Source: Flagellimonas profundi
Lineage (GTDB): Bacteria; Bacteroidota; Bacteroidia; Flavobacteriales; Flavobacteriaceae
Reading direction: 5' to 3'
DNA: 64,000 bases
NCBI RefSeq assembly: GCF_017313275.1
Contig: NZ_JAFLNM010000001.1
Location: 806,001 to 870,000, forward strand
Below the pieces are notes generated by a model, which saw only the letters and a list, made by a program, of their open reading frames with translations, had not been told where the DNA came from and did not search any database. The position numbers and the translations under genes were made by a program. Below are positions 24,867 through 32,521 of this stretch, piece by piece (the first letter of the stretch is position 1; every line of letters begins with the position of its first letter).

Positions 24867-25635
24867 AATTCATTTCGCTCCCAACTACTTTTACAATCCA
24901 ACACATCCCATAACCATTGCATTGATCGGGGTAGGGGGTACAGGTTCCCTGATGCTGGCACGGTTGGCACGGATGGATTTTGCCCTGCGCCAAATCGGAC
25001 ACCCAGGTTTGCACATAATCGCCTATGATTCGGATATGGTTGAAAACAACAATGTTGGCAGACAACTCTATGCCCTTAGTGATGTAGGGGAGTATAAAGT
25101 GGTCAATGCCGTCAATAAGGTAAATATTGCCTTTGGTCTGCAATGGGAAGGAATTCCCATGGATGCACTTCCCGATGGCGAGGATATTCGGGCGAACATC
25201 ATCATCACTTGTGTCGATAATGCCCGATTTAGAACGCTGTTATCAAAATCGCTTGCATTTCCCTTCAAGGGGTCTGAATATCAAAGCATGTTCTATTGGC
25301 TGGACATTGGCAACTGTAGGGATAGTGGGCAATTCGTGTTAGGAACTTTGTTCGAGGAAGAACGAAATATGGAACGGGAAGATTTTGAAATGGTGGACAA
25401 ACTCAAAAACATCATCGATTTTTTTCCCGATTTGGATGCCCATGACATTCCCCGTCTTCAAGGTGCGGGATGTGCCTATTCCGATAAGCTGAACGAGCAA
25501 TCACTTTTCATCAACGATGTACTGGTCGCCCATGCTTCCGATTGCCTATTTCGGTTATTGTACCACAAGCAGATTCAAAAGCATGGGGCATTTGTGAATT
25601 TGGAGAGTGGGAAGGTCAATTCGATTTTGGTCTAA
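24856..25635 (+). CDS. PRTRC system ThiF-family E1-like protein
   Basis: A 259-aa protein. The Rossmann nucleotide-binding loop IALIGVGGTGSLMLARLAR (residues 17-35) and HIIAYDSDMVENNNVGRQLY (about 54-73) carry the ATP/Mg-binding Asp and the conserved Asn-x-x-Arg-Gln of ThiF/MoeB/E1 enzymes, which adenylate the C-terminus of a small beta-grasp protein. RLQGAGCAYSDKLNEQS near residue 200 supplies a Cys that could act as the acceptor. The likely partner is the Gly-ended protein C. Last cassette gene; ParB, A and D members are absent here. Confidence 0.85.
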   Translation: MKTRIHFAPNYFYNPTHPITIALIGVGGTGSLMLARLARMDFALRQIGHPGLHIIAYDSDMVENNNVGRQLYALSDVGEYKVVNAVNKVNIAFGLQWEGIPMDALPDGEDIRANIIITCVDNARFRTLLSKSLAFPFKGSEYQSMFYWLDIGNCRDSGQFVLGTLFEEERNMEREDFEMVDKLKNIIDFFPDLDAHDIPRLQGAGCAYSDKLNEQSLFINDVLVAHASDCLFRLLYHKQIQKHGAFVNLESGKVNSILV

Positions 25636-25672
25636 TTGAGAATTAAAATATTGACGCTAAAAAATATCAGAC

Positions 25673-26326
25673 ATGGAAACGTTGCATTATAAAGGATATG
25701 AAATCAAAATCGAGCGGGATGATTTTCCCCAAAATCCACTTAGGGATTGGGATGGGCATGTACTTTTTTGTCTAAACCACAAACGATATGATTTGCATAA
25801 TAACACCGATTTTGATACCAATGAATTTGAGAGTTGGGAAGCTATAAGAGAAGCTATTGAAGATGAATATTGCCCCTTGGCCATATTGTCAGTTTTCATG
25901 TACGACCACGGTGGCATTACTATTAAGACTAGCCCTTTTATTTGCTGTTGGGATAGCAGCCAAATCGGTTTTGCCTTTATAGATATTCCTACGTTGAAGC
26001 AATGGGGTTTACGGGCAGGGGATAAAACTGCCAAGGAATTGGAAGAAATGATTAGGGACAATGTTCGGTTGTACGATGATTATTTGACGGGTAATGTATT
26101 CGGTTACTCCATTGCCGATTCCAGTGGAAATACTTTGGACAGTTGTTATGGCTATTATGGGGATTTGGGAAAGGAAGATATGATCGGGGAAGCAAAATCA
26201 AATGATGAGCATTACTTAAGGCAAAAGATCGTTAAACACGCTATTAAAGTGAAAAGATGGATCAGGTCACAAGTTCCATTAATATATAGGCAATCAATTG
26301 GCCAAATTCATTTTTACTCTAAATAA
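25673..26326 (+). CDS. Conserved phage/plasmid-type protein of unknown function
   Basis: A 217-aa acidic soluble protein. The central segment LSVFMYDHGGITIKTSPFIC followed by CWDSSQIGFAFI strongly resembles a protein found on large phages and plasmids, where it reads YxYDHSGIxMxT...WDSGQVG. No activity is known to me. Starts 37 bp after ThiF, probably in the same transcript. Confidence 0.65.
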   Translation: METLHYKGYEIKIERDDFPQNPLRDWDGHVLFCLNHKRYDLHNNTDFDTNEFESWEAIREAIEDEYCPLAILSVFMYDHGGITIKTSPFICCWDSSQIGFAFIDIPTLKQWGLRAGDKTAKELEEMIRDNVRLYDDYLTGNVFGYSIADSSGNTLDSCYGYYGDLGKEDMIGEAKSNDEHYLRQKIVKHAIKVKRWIRSQVPLIYRQSIGQIHFYSK

Positions 26327-26331
26327 CAAAA

Positions 26332-26658
26332 ATGAAAACAAATAAAAAGAACAGATCTAACATCAAAGAACAGCATTACGGGACAATTCACAATTTCGTC
26401 TACCACAACGAAAGGACAGGATTATATGGTAAAAAGTTGGAAGCCTTGTACCGATTGGTGCAATGGAAGGGAAAACCTCTTGATTTTCCGACTGACCATA
26501 AATTCTATAATGTCAAGGTTATAGAATATGCCGATAGGGATTTCATAGGTTTTATCAGAACGGGGTTTTCAAAAAAAGCTTTCTTTCCGTGTAAATTGCA
26601 GACCGTTGCGCTTCGGCTTTTGGGTAATACTGGCAAATCAAAAGCACCATTGCAATGA
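26332..26658 (+). CDS. Hypothetical protein (108 aa)
   Basis: A 108-aa very basic protein starting 5 bp after the previous stop. Residues 45-90 form a small beta-rich unit (LDFPTDHKFYNVKVIEYADRD and FIGFIRTGFSKKAFFPCKLQ are consecutive strands). No family recognised. Its stop overlaps the start of the next gene (ATGA). Confidence 0.55.
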   Translation: MKTNKKNRSNIKEQHYGTIHNFVYHNERTGLYGKKLEALYRLVQWKGKPLDFPTDHKFYNVKVIEYADRDFIGFIRTGFSKKAFFPCKLQTVALRLLGNTGKSKAPLQ

Positions 26659-26906
26659 CCATGTATGCACATTTAATCACGATTTTTAGAAAAATCGACC
26701 CAGAAAAACTGTATTGGGAGTTTACCTATTTTGAGGAAAGGTCTTTTCAATCCGCAGCATTTGGGGCAAGAAAAAAAGAATTATTCAAAATTGATGGCAA
26801 ATTCTACCGTGTGGATATAGTCGAAAAAATTAGCCCTTTGAAACAGCTTCCGAATTTGGTGGTCAAGCACGGTAGGCACACTATTTTTAGAGACTATGTG
26901 GAATGA
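26655..26906 (+). CDS. Hypothetical protein (83 aa)
   Basis: An 83-aa basic protein overlapping the previous gene by 4 nt and closing the PRTRC-linked gene run. No motif recognised; strand-rich at the end (KFYRVDIVEKIS, NLVVKHGRHTIFRDYVE). A 13-bp hairpin terminator follows 42 bp later. Confidence 0.5.
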   Translation: MTMYAHLITIFRKIDPEKLYWEFTYFEERSFQSAAFGARKKELFKIDGKFYRVDIVEKISPLKQLPNLVVKHGRHTIFRDYVE

Positions 26907-26923
26907 TAAGGAAAAACCAAAAA

Positions 26924-26943
26924 TGTTGTACATATGTTGTACA
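26924..26943. repeat. Tandem TGTTGTACA repeats near element right end
   Basis: TGTTGTACA at 26924-26932 and again at 26935-26943, separated by 2 bp, about 150 bp from the inferred right junction. Short direct repeats inside an element end often serve as arm-type integrase or excisionase sites; that role is inference. Confidence 0.5.
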
Positions 26944-26948
26944 GAACA

Positions 26949-26980
26949 AAAAAACCCAAGATTTTCGTCTTGGGTTTTTT
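26949..26980. terminator. Bidirectional terminator between element genes and tRNA-Met
   Basis: A 13-bp perfect hairpin (A6CCCAAGA at 26949-26961, loop TTTTCG, TCTTGGGT6 at 26968-26980) with T tracts on both strands. It closes the rightward gene run ending at 26906 and the leftward tRNA-Met transcript. Confidence 0.9.
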
Positions 26981-26992
26981 ATCATCAAAAAG

Positions 26993-27066
26993 TAGCGAGA
27001 GGGGGACTTGAACCCCCGACCTCTGGGTTATGAATCCAACGCTCTAACCACCTGAGCTACCTCGCC
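26993..27066 (-). tRNA. tRNA-Met (CAT), intact, element-side copy
   Basis: A complete 74-nt cloverleaf without encoded CCA: acceptor GGCGAGG pairs with TCTCGCT (G-U at 1-72 and 7-66), D arm GCTC...GAGC, anticodon loop TTCATAA, T arm with five G-C pairs around TTCAAGT, discriminator A. The CAT anticodon with G1 and no 1-72 mismatch of the C-A type points to elongator Met (Ile-CAT cannot be fully excluded). It lacks a recognisable promoter in the 25 bp upstream; the nearest lies beyond the truncated copy. Confidence 0.9.
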
Positions 27067-27091
27067 ATTTACTACAATATTTCAATTTTGT

Positions 27092-27137
27092 CTCCGGGTT
27101 ATGAATCCGACGCTCTAACCAGCTGAGCTACCTCGCC
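27092..27137 (-). pseudogene. 5' fragment of a second tRNA-Met (CAT)
   Basis: Forty-six nt match the 5' part of the intact neighbour through the anticodon stem, then similarity stops at the inferred integration point. It differs from the intact copy at three sites, two of which are a compensated pair in the anticodon stem (C-G here, T-A there), so it is a diverged homologue and not a recent duplicate. It directly follows a strong promoter and probably represents the host gene broken by the element. Confidence 0.85.
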
Positions 27138-27157
27138 GTGATTTTGATAAGCGGGTG

Positions 27158-27189
27158 CAAATATATGTTTAAATTTTCGCTGAATCAAA
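27158..27189 (-). promoter_or_regulatory. Promoter upstream of truncated tRNA-Met
   Basis: On the minus strand TTTG (27189-27186), a 20-nt spacer and TATATTTG (27165-27158) match the Bacteroidota consensus. The start site would fall some 10-15 nt before the tRNA fragment, so the transcript would run through the fragment into the intact tRNA and stop at the 26949-26980 hairpin. Confidence 0.75.
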
Positions 27190-27275
27190 ATTCATTATTA
27201 ATTTATTATTTGATATTTATTTTTATATCTTCCCAAACTATACTAAAGTTGAAAAACGATTTAAAGAACACGACA

Positions 27276-27659
27276 ATGAGTGATAAGGTTAAATTTGAAC
27301 TGGAGTTCGTAATCCAGGCTTCGCCTCAGTTGCTTTACCAATATATTTCCACGCCCTCGGGACTATCTGAATGGTATGCCGACAACGTTAATTCCCGTGG
27401 GGAAATATTCACGTTTATTTGGGATGGTGCAGAAGAGAGAGCTAAAATGCTTAAACGTAAGAGTGAAGAATTTGTGAAACTGGCATGGGAAGAAAATGAG
27501 GATGATTCCTTTTTTGAAATGCGCATTATAGTTGATGAAATAACCAAGGATGTATCCTTGTTCATAACAGACTTTGCTGAAGAAGATGAGGTGGACGAAG
27601 CAAAAATGCTCTGGGAAAACCAGGTTTCGGACCTTAAACAGGTTCTTGGTTCAACCTAG
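27276..27659 (+). CDS. START-like/SRPBCC domain protein
   Basis: A 127-aa protein from ATG 27276 (MSDKVKFELEFVIQASP); the longer in-frame extension from 27138 is hydrophobic AT-rich leader and is rejected. It has the N-terminal strand and LLYQYISTPSGLSEWYADNV motif of AHSA1/START-like proteins, a hydrophobic-ligand-binding fold common as a conserved single gene in Flavobacteriia. The ligand is unknown. It is the first chromosomal gene outside the element and is followed by a terminator. Confidence 0.82.
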   Translation: MSDKVKFELEFVIQASPQLLYQYISTPSGLSEWYADNVNSRGEIFTFIWDGAEERAKMLKRKSEEFVKLAWEENEDDSFFEMRIIVDEITKDVSLFITDFAEEDEVDEAKMLWENQVSDLKQVLGST

Positions 27660-27687
27660 CCTTATTCTCAAGTAAACCGTATCTTTG

Positions 27688-27713
27688 GTCCCGATTAAAA
27701 TCGGGACTTTTTT
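27688..27713 (+). terminator. Terminator abutting the aminotransferase start codon
   Basis: GTCCCGAT (27688-27695), loop TAAA, ATCGGGAC (27700-27707), T6 (27708-27713), with the next gene's ATG at 27714. A canonical intrinsic terminator for the START-like gene that also forms the immediate 5' end of the aminotransferase message. Confidence 0.85.
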
Positions 27714-28559
27714 ATGGTCAATTGTAACGGAGAACTTTTAGCAGAGGATAAAGCGATTTTCAGCCACAACAACAGGGCGTTCAAATATGGCGATGCACTT
27801 TTTGAAACGGTTCGTTACGTAAATGGCACCCTCTTTTTTTGGGAAGACCACTACTTTAGATTGATGGCTTCCATGCGTATTCTGAGGATGGAAATCCCAA
27901 TGGAGTTTACCTTGGAGTTTTTGGAAGAGGAGATAAAGAAGACCATTACATCCAACGATCAGAAAAATGGTGCAGTCCGTGTACGTTTGACCGTATTTAG
28001 AAACGAAGGCGGATTGTACACACCAAGCACCAACGACGTGTCATACGTAATCGAGACCAATCCAATGGAATCTCCTTTCTTTATTCTGAATGAAGATGAC
28101 TATGAAGTGGAATTGTTCAAGGACTATTATGTGAACAAGGACATGATCTCCAATCTAAAATCCACCAATAAAATTTTGAATGTGGTGGCTGGTGTTTATG
28201 CCGAAGAAAATGGTTATGCAAACTGTTTATTGGTAAATACGGACAAAAAGGTGGTGGAGGCCATTAACGGAAACCTATTTTTGGTGAAGGGCAATGAAAT
28301 TAAGACTCCGCCCTTGGGCGATGGATGTTTGGATGGCATCATAAGAAAAAACCTTATGAAAATCATAGCAGGCTCCGAAGAGTACGATTTGGTTGAAGAT
28401 TCCATATCTCCTTTCGAGCTTCAAAAAGTAGACGAGTTGTTCATTACCAATTCCATTGTGGGCATACAGCCTATCAGTAAGTACAGAAAAAAAGAATATG
28501 ACACCAAAGTGGCTAAGAGCTTGATCGGTAAGCTGAATGCAAAGGCAAGGATTGGTTAA
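27714..28559 (+). CDS. Class IV PLP aminotransferase (branched-chain/D-amino-acid/ADC-lyase family)
   Basis: A 281-aa protein. Family features: NNRAFKYGDALFETVRYVNG near the N-terminus, the PLP-lysine segment NLKSTNKILNVVAG, and C-terminal VVEAINGNLFLVKGNEIKTPPLGDGCLDGIIRK. These fold-IV enzymes include IlvE, D-alanine aminotransferase and 4-amino-4-deoxychorismate lyase; the substrate cannot be told from sequence here. The single-copy flavobacterial member is often annotated as an aminotransferase or PabC-like. Its stop overlaps the convergent YqgE gene by 4 nt. Confidence 0.85.
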   Translation: MVNCNGELLAEDKAIFSHNNRAFKYGDALFETVRYVNGTLFFWEDHYFRLMASMRILRMEIPMEFTLEFLEEEIKKTITSNDQKNGAVRVRLTVFRNEGGLYTPSTNDVSYVIETNPMESPFFILNEDDYEVELFKDYYVNKDMISNLKSTNKILNVVAGVYAEENGYANCLLVNTDKKVVEAINGNLFLVKGNEIKTPPLGDGCLDGIIRKNLMKIIAGSEEYDLVEDSISPFELQKVDELFITNSIVGIQPISKYRKKEYDTKVAKSLIGKLNAKARIG

Positions 28560-29116
28560 TTGAGCGTGGGGTTTTCTGGGGCATTGGACCATAAAAGATA
28601 GTCGCCACCAAGTTCCACCATTTTTTCTTTCCAAAAGGCATTGGCCGATTTCTCCAAAATATCGCTTTCGTATTCGTTGGGCAAAACCACCCATGATTTT
28701 GAAGAGAGTTCTTGATCTAACTGACTTATGCCCCAACCGGAATACCCTAAAAAGAACCTGATATCTTGTTCGGTAATGGTTCCGTTATTGATGAGTTCAA
28801 CGGTCATTTCAAAATTACCACCCCAAAATATTCCGTCGGAAATTTCGATGCTATTTTCAATGAGGTCCGGTACTTTATGGATAAAGTAGAGATTGTCCTG
28901 TTCAACAGGCCCTCCATTAAATACTTGAAAGGGAATGGTAATATCCGAAACAAGGTCACAAATGGTATAGTCCAACGGCTTGTTTAAAATAAAACCTACC
29001 GAACCTTCATTATTGTGTTCGGCGATGAGTACAACGGACCTGTTAAAAGAAACATCTCCAGTAAGTGAAGGTTCCGCTACAAGTAAATTCCCCTTTTTTG
29101 GCTTTTGACTTACCAT
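28556..29116 (-). CDS. YqgE/AlgH family protein
   Basis: A 186-aa cytoplasmic protein. Signature segments are GNLLVAEPSLTGDVSFNRSV at the N-terminus, GSVGFILNKPLDYTICDL, FNGGPVEQDNLYFIHK and the late FFLGYSGWGISQLDQEL. The family is widespread, with a solved fold but no firm biochemical function. Probably its own transcription unit upstream of HU. Confidence 0.92.
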   Translation of the reverse strand: MVSQKPKKGNLLVAEPSLTGDVSFNRSVVLIAEHNNEGSVGFILNKPLDYTICDLVSDITIPFQVFNGGPVEQDNLYFIHKVPDLIENSIEISDGIFWGGNFEMTVELINNGTITEQDIRFFLGYSGWGISQLDQELSSKSWVVLPNEYESDILEKSANAFWKEKMVELGGDYLLWSNAPENPTLN

Positions 29117-29186
29117 TTACCTGATTTCTTGTATTTAAATTTAACATATTATTCAATATATACAAAAACAGAGGCCATATTAAACT

Positions 29187-29213
29187 AAAAAAGCACTCCA
29201 AAAGGAGTGCTTT
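29187..29213 (-). terminator. Terminator of HU gene
   Basis: AAAGCACTCC (29190-29199) pairs with GGAGTGCTTT (29204-29213) around AAAA; on the minus strand a T6 tract follows the stem. Placed 24 bp after the HU stop. Confidence 0.88.
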
Positions 29214-29236
29214 CATATATTAAATAAAATAATTGA

Positions 29237-29509
29237 TTAGTTTACTGCACCGCTCAATTCAGCACCTGCTTTGAACTTTACAACGTTCTTAGCGGCAATC
29301 TTAATAGTAGCTCCAGTTTGTGGATTTCTACCTTCTCTAGCACTTCTTCTAGAAACTGACCAAGAACCAAAACCTACCAAGGAAACTCTGTCTCCTTTTT
29401 TAAGCGTTCCTTCTACATTTCCCAAGAAAGATTCCAATGCTTTTTTTGCTGCTGCTTTAGTGATGCCAGCATCAGCTGCCATAGCATCGATTAATTCTGT
29501 TTTGTTCAT
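29237..29509 (-). CDS. HU-family DNA-binding protein
   Basis: A 90-aa protein of exact HU length, starting MNKTELIDAMAADAGITKAA. The DNA-binding arm carries GFGSWSVSRRSAREGRNPQTG with the intercalating Pro region. Basic nucleoid protein that bends and compacts DNA. It has its own promoter (29554-29583) and terminator. Confidence 0.95.
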   Translation of the reverse strand: MNKTELIDAMAADAGITKAAAKKALESFLGNVEGTLKKGDRVSLVGFGSWSVSRRSAREGRNPQTGATIKIAAKNVVKFKAGAELSGAVN

Positions 29510-29553
29510 AATGGAATTAAATTAATTGTTGTTAATATAATTTTAATGCTGAA

Positions 29554-29583
29554 CAAATTTATATGGATTTGCCACTCACGCAA
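29554..29583 (-). promoter_or_regulatory. Promoter of HU gene
   Basis: Minus-strand TAAATTTG (29561-29554) preceded at 19 nt by TTG (29583-29581), the Bacteroidota arrangement; the ATG lies 45 nt downstream. Confidence 0.65.
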
Positions 29584-29685
29584 GTAAAACCAAGGGAAAT
29601 CGGGGATTTTGTTGATAACTTGAAACGTTTGTTGATAAAGTCGGAAAAAAATGACAAATTTTCCCAGCCCAATCATAGCAAGGCT

Positions 29686-30648
29686 TTAGCGAAGGTGCGC
29701 CTCATTTTCCAGATTTAGGCCATTCAAAACCTCGTTGACCTGCATTCTTCGTTTACCGGGCAGTTGTAGTTCAAGAAGGGAAATATATCCCCCCTTAACG
29801 GCTACCTTCAACGATTTTTTTTCTGCGACCAGTTCCCCAAGGTTGTAGTTGTGGTCTGCCCGTTCCATTTCAGTTTTAAAAATCTTCATGGGTTCGGCTT
29901 TTCCTCCATTTACCAATTTGGTCCAAGCGCCAGGGTAGGGGCTTAATCCCCTGATATGGTTATAAATGTCCTCAATCCCGGCATCCCAATCAATTCGGCA
30001 GGTGTCCTTATGGATTTTCGGAGCAGGTTTAAGTTCAAGGCTTTCGTCCTGCTTTTGTAGGGTGACCGTTCCTTCTTCAATTTGCTTGCAGGTCTCCACG
30101 ACCAAATGGGCGCCAAGTTCCATCAACCTATCGTGTAAGGTGCCTGCGCTGTCGTCTGGTAGTATCTTTTCCGTTTTTTGAAGAATAATATTGCCCGTGT
30201 CTATTTTTTCATCAATAAAAAAAGTGGTTACGCCAGTCTCCATTTCTCCGTTTATTATCGCCCAATTGATGGGTGCTGCACCGCGATATTGGGGCAGGAG
30301 GGAGGCGTGAAGATTAAAGGTGCCGTGCTCGGCCATTTGCCAAACCGTTTTGGGCAACATTCTAAAGGCAACTACCACCTGTAAGTTGGCATCCAAGCTT
30401 TTGAGCTCTTCCAAAAAAGCTTCATCCTTTAAATTGGTGGGTTGCAACACCTTTAAGTTATGCTTGACCGCAAATTGTTTTACGGCCGATTCCTGAACCT
30501 TGCGGCCACGTCCTGCAGGCCTATCGGGTGCGGTAATAACGCCAACTACATTAAAATTAGCTTCCAAAAGCTGCCTTAGGCTACCCACGGCAAAATCGGG
30601 GGTGCCCATAAATACGATTCGCAATGTGTTATTTTTTGATGTACTCAT
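29686..30648 (-). CDS. fmt: Methionyl-tRNA formyltransferase
   Basis: A 320-aa protein of typical length. Motifs: RIVFMGTPDFAVGSL at the start, ITAPDRPAGRGRKVQESAVK for the folate site, and NLHASLLPQYRGAAPINWAI holding the catalytic Asn-His and the SLLP signature. It formylates Met-tRNAi using 10-formyltetrahydrofolate. The C-terminal OB-like domain is present. Its ATG overlaps the recQ stop by 20 nt, so the two are translationally coupled. Confidence 0.95.
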   Translation of the reverse strand: MSTSKNNTLRIVFMGTPDFAVGSLRQLLEANFNVVGVITAPDRPAGRGRKVQESAVKQFAVKHNLKVLQPTNLKDEAFLEELKSLDANLQVVVAFRMLPKTVWQMAEHGTFNLHASLLPQYRGAAPINWAIINGEMETGVTTFFIDEKIDTGNIILQKTEKILPDDSAGTLHDRLMELGAHLVVETCKQIEEGTVTLQKQDESLELKPAPKIHKDTCRIDWDAGIEDIYNHIRGLSPYPGAWTKLVNGGKAEPMKIFKTEMERADHNYNLGELVAEKKSLKVAVKGGYISLLELQLPGKRRMQVNEVLNGLNLENEAHLR

Positions 30649-32521
30649 TCTTAAAGTTTAGGGAGACCAACTCATCTTCCAGTAGTCTTTCCAATGTTTT
30701 CAAAAGTTGTTTTTCATCGGCCCCCATTTCTTTTTCCAGCTGTCGGGATGTGTGGGGACGGATTTCCAAGAGTTCCATGATTCTTTTCTCCAAATCGTAC
30801 GGAGAGGTCACTTTCTCTTTCTTGGTACAAATATCGCATGTGCCACACTTTTCCGCATTTTTTTCTCCAAAATAATTCAGCAAGTAAATACTACGGCATA
30901 CTTTCTTATTGGAAATATATCCCAACATTGCCGCCATGTTATTTTGCTTAACCTGATTGAAATCCTTTATTTTTTTGGCAAATAAATTAATGGTATGGTC
31001 ATCTTCCCTTGGCACCAAAAAACTGATTTCCAGGTCAGAAGTATTGTTTTGGTACTCCGCAATGCTATCATCGGCCAGTTGTTGGAGTAGCTGTTTTAAC
31101 CTTTCCTCGCTTGTCCCTGTTTTTTGGGATAACATGTACAGATTGATTTTGGTCTCGTATTCGGTTATGCCCCCATAGGTTCTTAAAATAGTTTGGATGA
31201 TGGGTGCTGTTTTCCTGTTTTTATCCAGATAATTGAAAATCTCGGCTTTGGAGGCCACAAATCGAAGCGTGGTTTTCTCCTTAAAATTCTCGGCAAGCGA
31301 TAGCACTGAATTTTGGTCTAGAATACGGAGCGCATTAAAGGTCATATTCGCATTGAATTCGTAGCGTTTACAAAACTCATTGAATTTAAAAGCCATTGGT
31401 TCGGAAACAAGTTCACCGTAGGATATCTGAAAATAATTGTTGAGCTTGGAGTATACTTGTTTTACGAAGGCAACATTGGGCAAGGTGGACAAAAATTGTT
31501 GTTTGGCCTTGTCTTCGTCTTCTTTTGAAGTTATGATGATAGCGGTTGATGGTTCCCCGTCACGCCCAGCTCTTCCTGCTTCTTGAAAATAACTTTCCAG
31601 ACTATCCGGTATATGATAATGTACCACCAAACGAACATCTGGTTTGTCCACTCCCATGCCAAATGCATTGGTGGCCACCATCACCCTAACTTTTCCACTT
31701 AACCAAAGGTTAAGCTTTTCTTCTTTATCCGATTTTGGAATACCACCGTGAAAAAAAGAGGCTGAAATACCTTTCTTGATCAAAAAGTTAGCCAATGAAA
31801 TGGACATTTTTCTGGAGCGGACATATACAATGGCGCTTCCTGGAATTTTGTCCATGTACTTATTGAGCTGGTAAAGTTTGTCCTCGGAACGTTTTACTCT
31901 AAAATTAATGTTGGAGCGAGAGAAGGAGTCCTTAAAAACGCGGACATTTTCCAGTTCCAGATTCTCTACGATATCATCTACAACTCTTGGTGTGGCTGTT
32001 GCTGTTAAGGCAATCATTGGAACATTGGGAGCGAGTTCCTTTAAAATGGAACACGCTAAATAGGCCGGTCTAAAATCGTTTCCCCATTGCGAAATACAAT
32101 GGGCTTCATCAATAGCAATGAGATTAACGTTCATTTGTTGAATCCGCTCCCTAACAATGGTTTGTTGCAAGCGTTCGGGGGACAGGTACAAAAATTTATA
32201 GTTGCCATACAGGCAATTGTCCAACAGATCGTTCAACTCGCTGGGCGGTATACCCCCCGTTAGAGCAATGGCTTTGACCCCTCGTTTTTTTAATTGGGCA
32301 ACTTGATCTTGGATGAGTGCCACCAAAGGAGAAACCACAATGCAGATACCCTCCATGGCCAGTGAAGGCACTTGGTAGCAAATGGATTTACCACCGCCCG
32401 TAGGCATCAGGGCCAAAACATCTTGCCCAGATAGAACGGTGTTTATGATCTGCTTTTGGGATCCTCTGAAATCATCATACCCCCAAAATTGTTTTAAAAT
32501 GCTTGTAGTGTCCTTTTGCAC
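30629..32521 (-). CDS. recQ: RecQ-type ATP-dependent DNA helicase
   Basis: A 630-aa protein starting at GTG 32521. Helicase motifs: MPTGGGKSICYQ (Walker A, about residues 39-50), IDEAHCISQWGNDF (DEAH) and the motif VI region QEAGRAGRDG, then the zinc-binding CRSIYLLNYFGEK...CGTCDIC and a winged-helix domain. No HRDC domain is evident, so it is the short Bacteroidota type. It unwinds 3'-5' in recombination and fork repair. It shares one base with the stop of the upstream AAA gene (TAGTG). Confidence 0.93.
   Translation of the reverse strand: MQKDTTSILKQFWGYDDFRGSQKQIINTVLSGQDVLALMPTGGGKSICYQVPSLAMEGICIVVSPLVALIQDQVAQLKKRGVKAIALTGGIPPSELNDLLDNCLYGNYKFLYLSPERLQQTIVRERIQQMNVNLIAIDEAHCISQWGNDFRPAYLACSILKELAPNVPMIALTATATPRVVDDIVENLELENVRVFKDSFSRSNINFRVKRSEDKLYQLNKYMDKIPGSAIVYVRSRKMSISLANFLIKKGISASFFHGGIPKSDKEEKLNLWLSGKVRVMVATNAFGMGVDKPDVRLVVHYHIPDSLESYFQEAGRAGRDGEPSTAIIITSKEDEDKAKQQFLSTLPNVAFVKQVYSKLNNYFQISYGELVSEPMAFKFNEFCKRYEFNANMTFNALRILDQNSVLSLAENFKEKTTLRFVASKAEIFNYLDKNRKTAPIIQTILRTYGGITEYETKINLYMLSQKTGTSEERLKQLLQQLADDSIAEYQNNTSDLEISFLVPREDDHTINLFAKKIKDFNQVKQNNMAAMLGYISNKKVCRSIYLLNYFGEKNAEKCGTCDICTKKEKVTSPYDLEKRIMELLEIRPHTSRQLEKEMGADEKQLLKTLERLLEDELVSLNFKNEYIKK

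Larger units (their letters stand above)
1..27091. mobile_element. Integrated mobilizable/conjugative element (right part; left end outside window)
   Basis: A continuous block of mobile-element genes: MobC-like and relaxase genes, a coupling ATPase, TOPRIM primase-like proteins, an M23 peptidase, a methylase-helicase fusion and a PRTRC cassette. It stops at a disrupted tRNA-Met gene, beyond which every gene is ordinary chromosome. The right junction is placed near 27091, where similarity between the two tRNA-Met copies ends. No integrase, ParB or mating-channel genes occur here, so either they lie to the left or the element is only mobilizable. The boundary is inferred from gene content and the broken tRNA; the left attachment site is not visible. 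Confidence 0.8.

Noticed and set aside
27138..27275. N-terminal extension of the START-like protein
   Set aside because: The hydrophobic AT-rich stretch overlaps the divergent tRNA promoter; the conserved domain starts at 27276.
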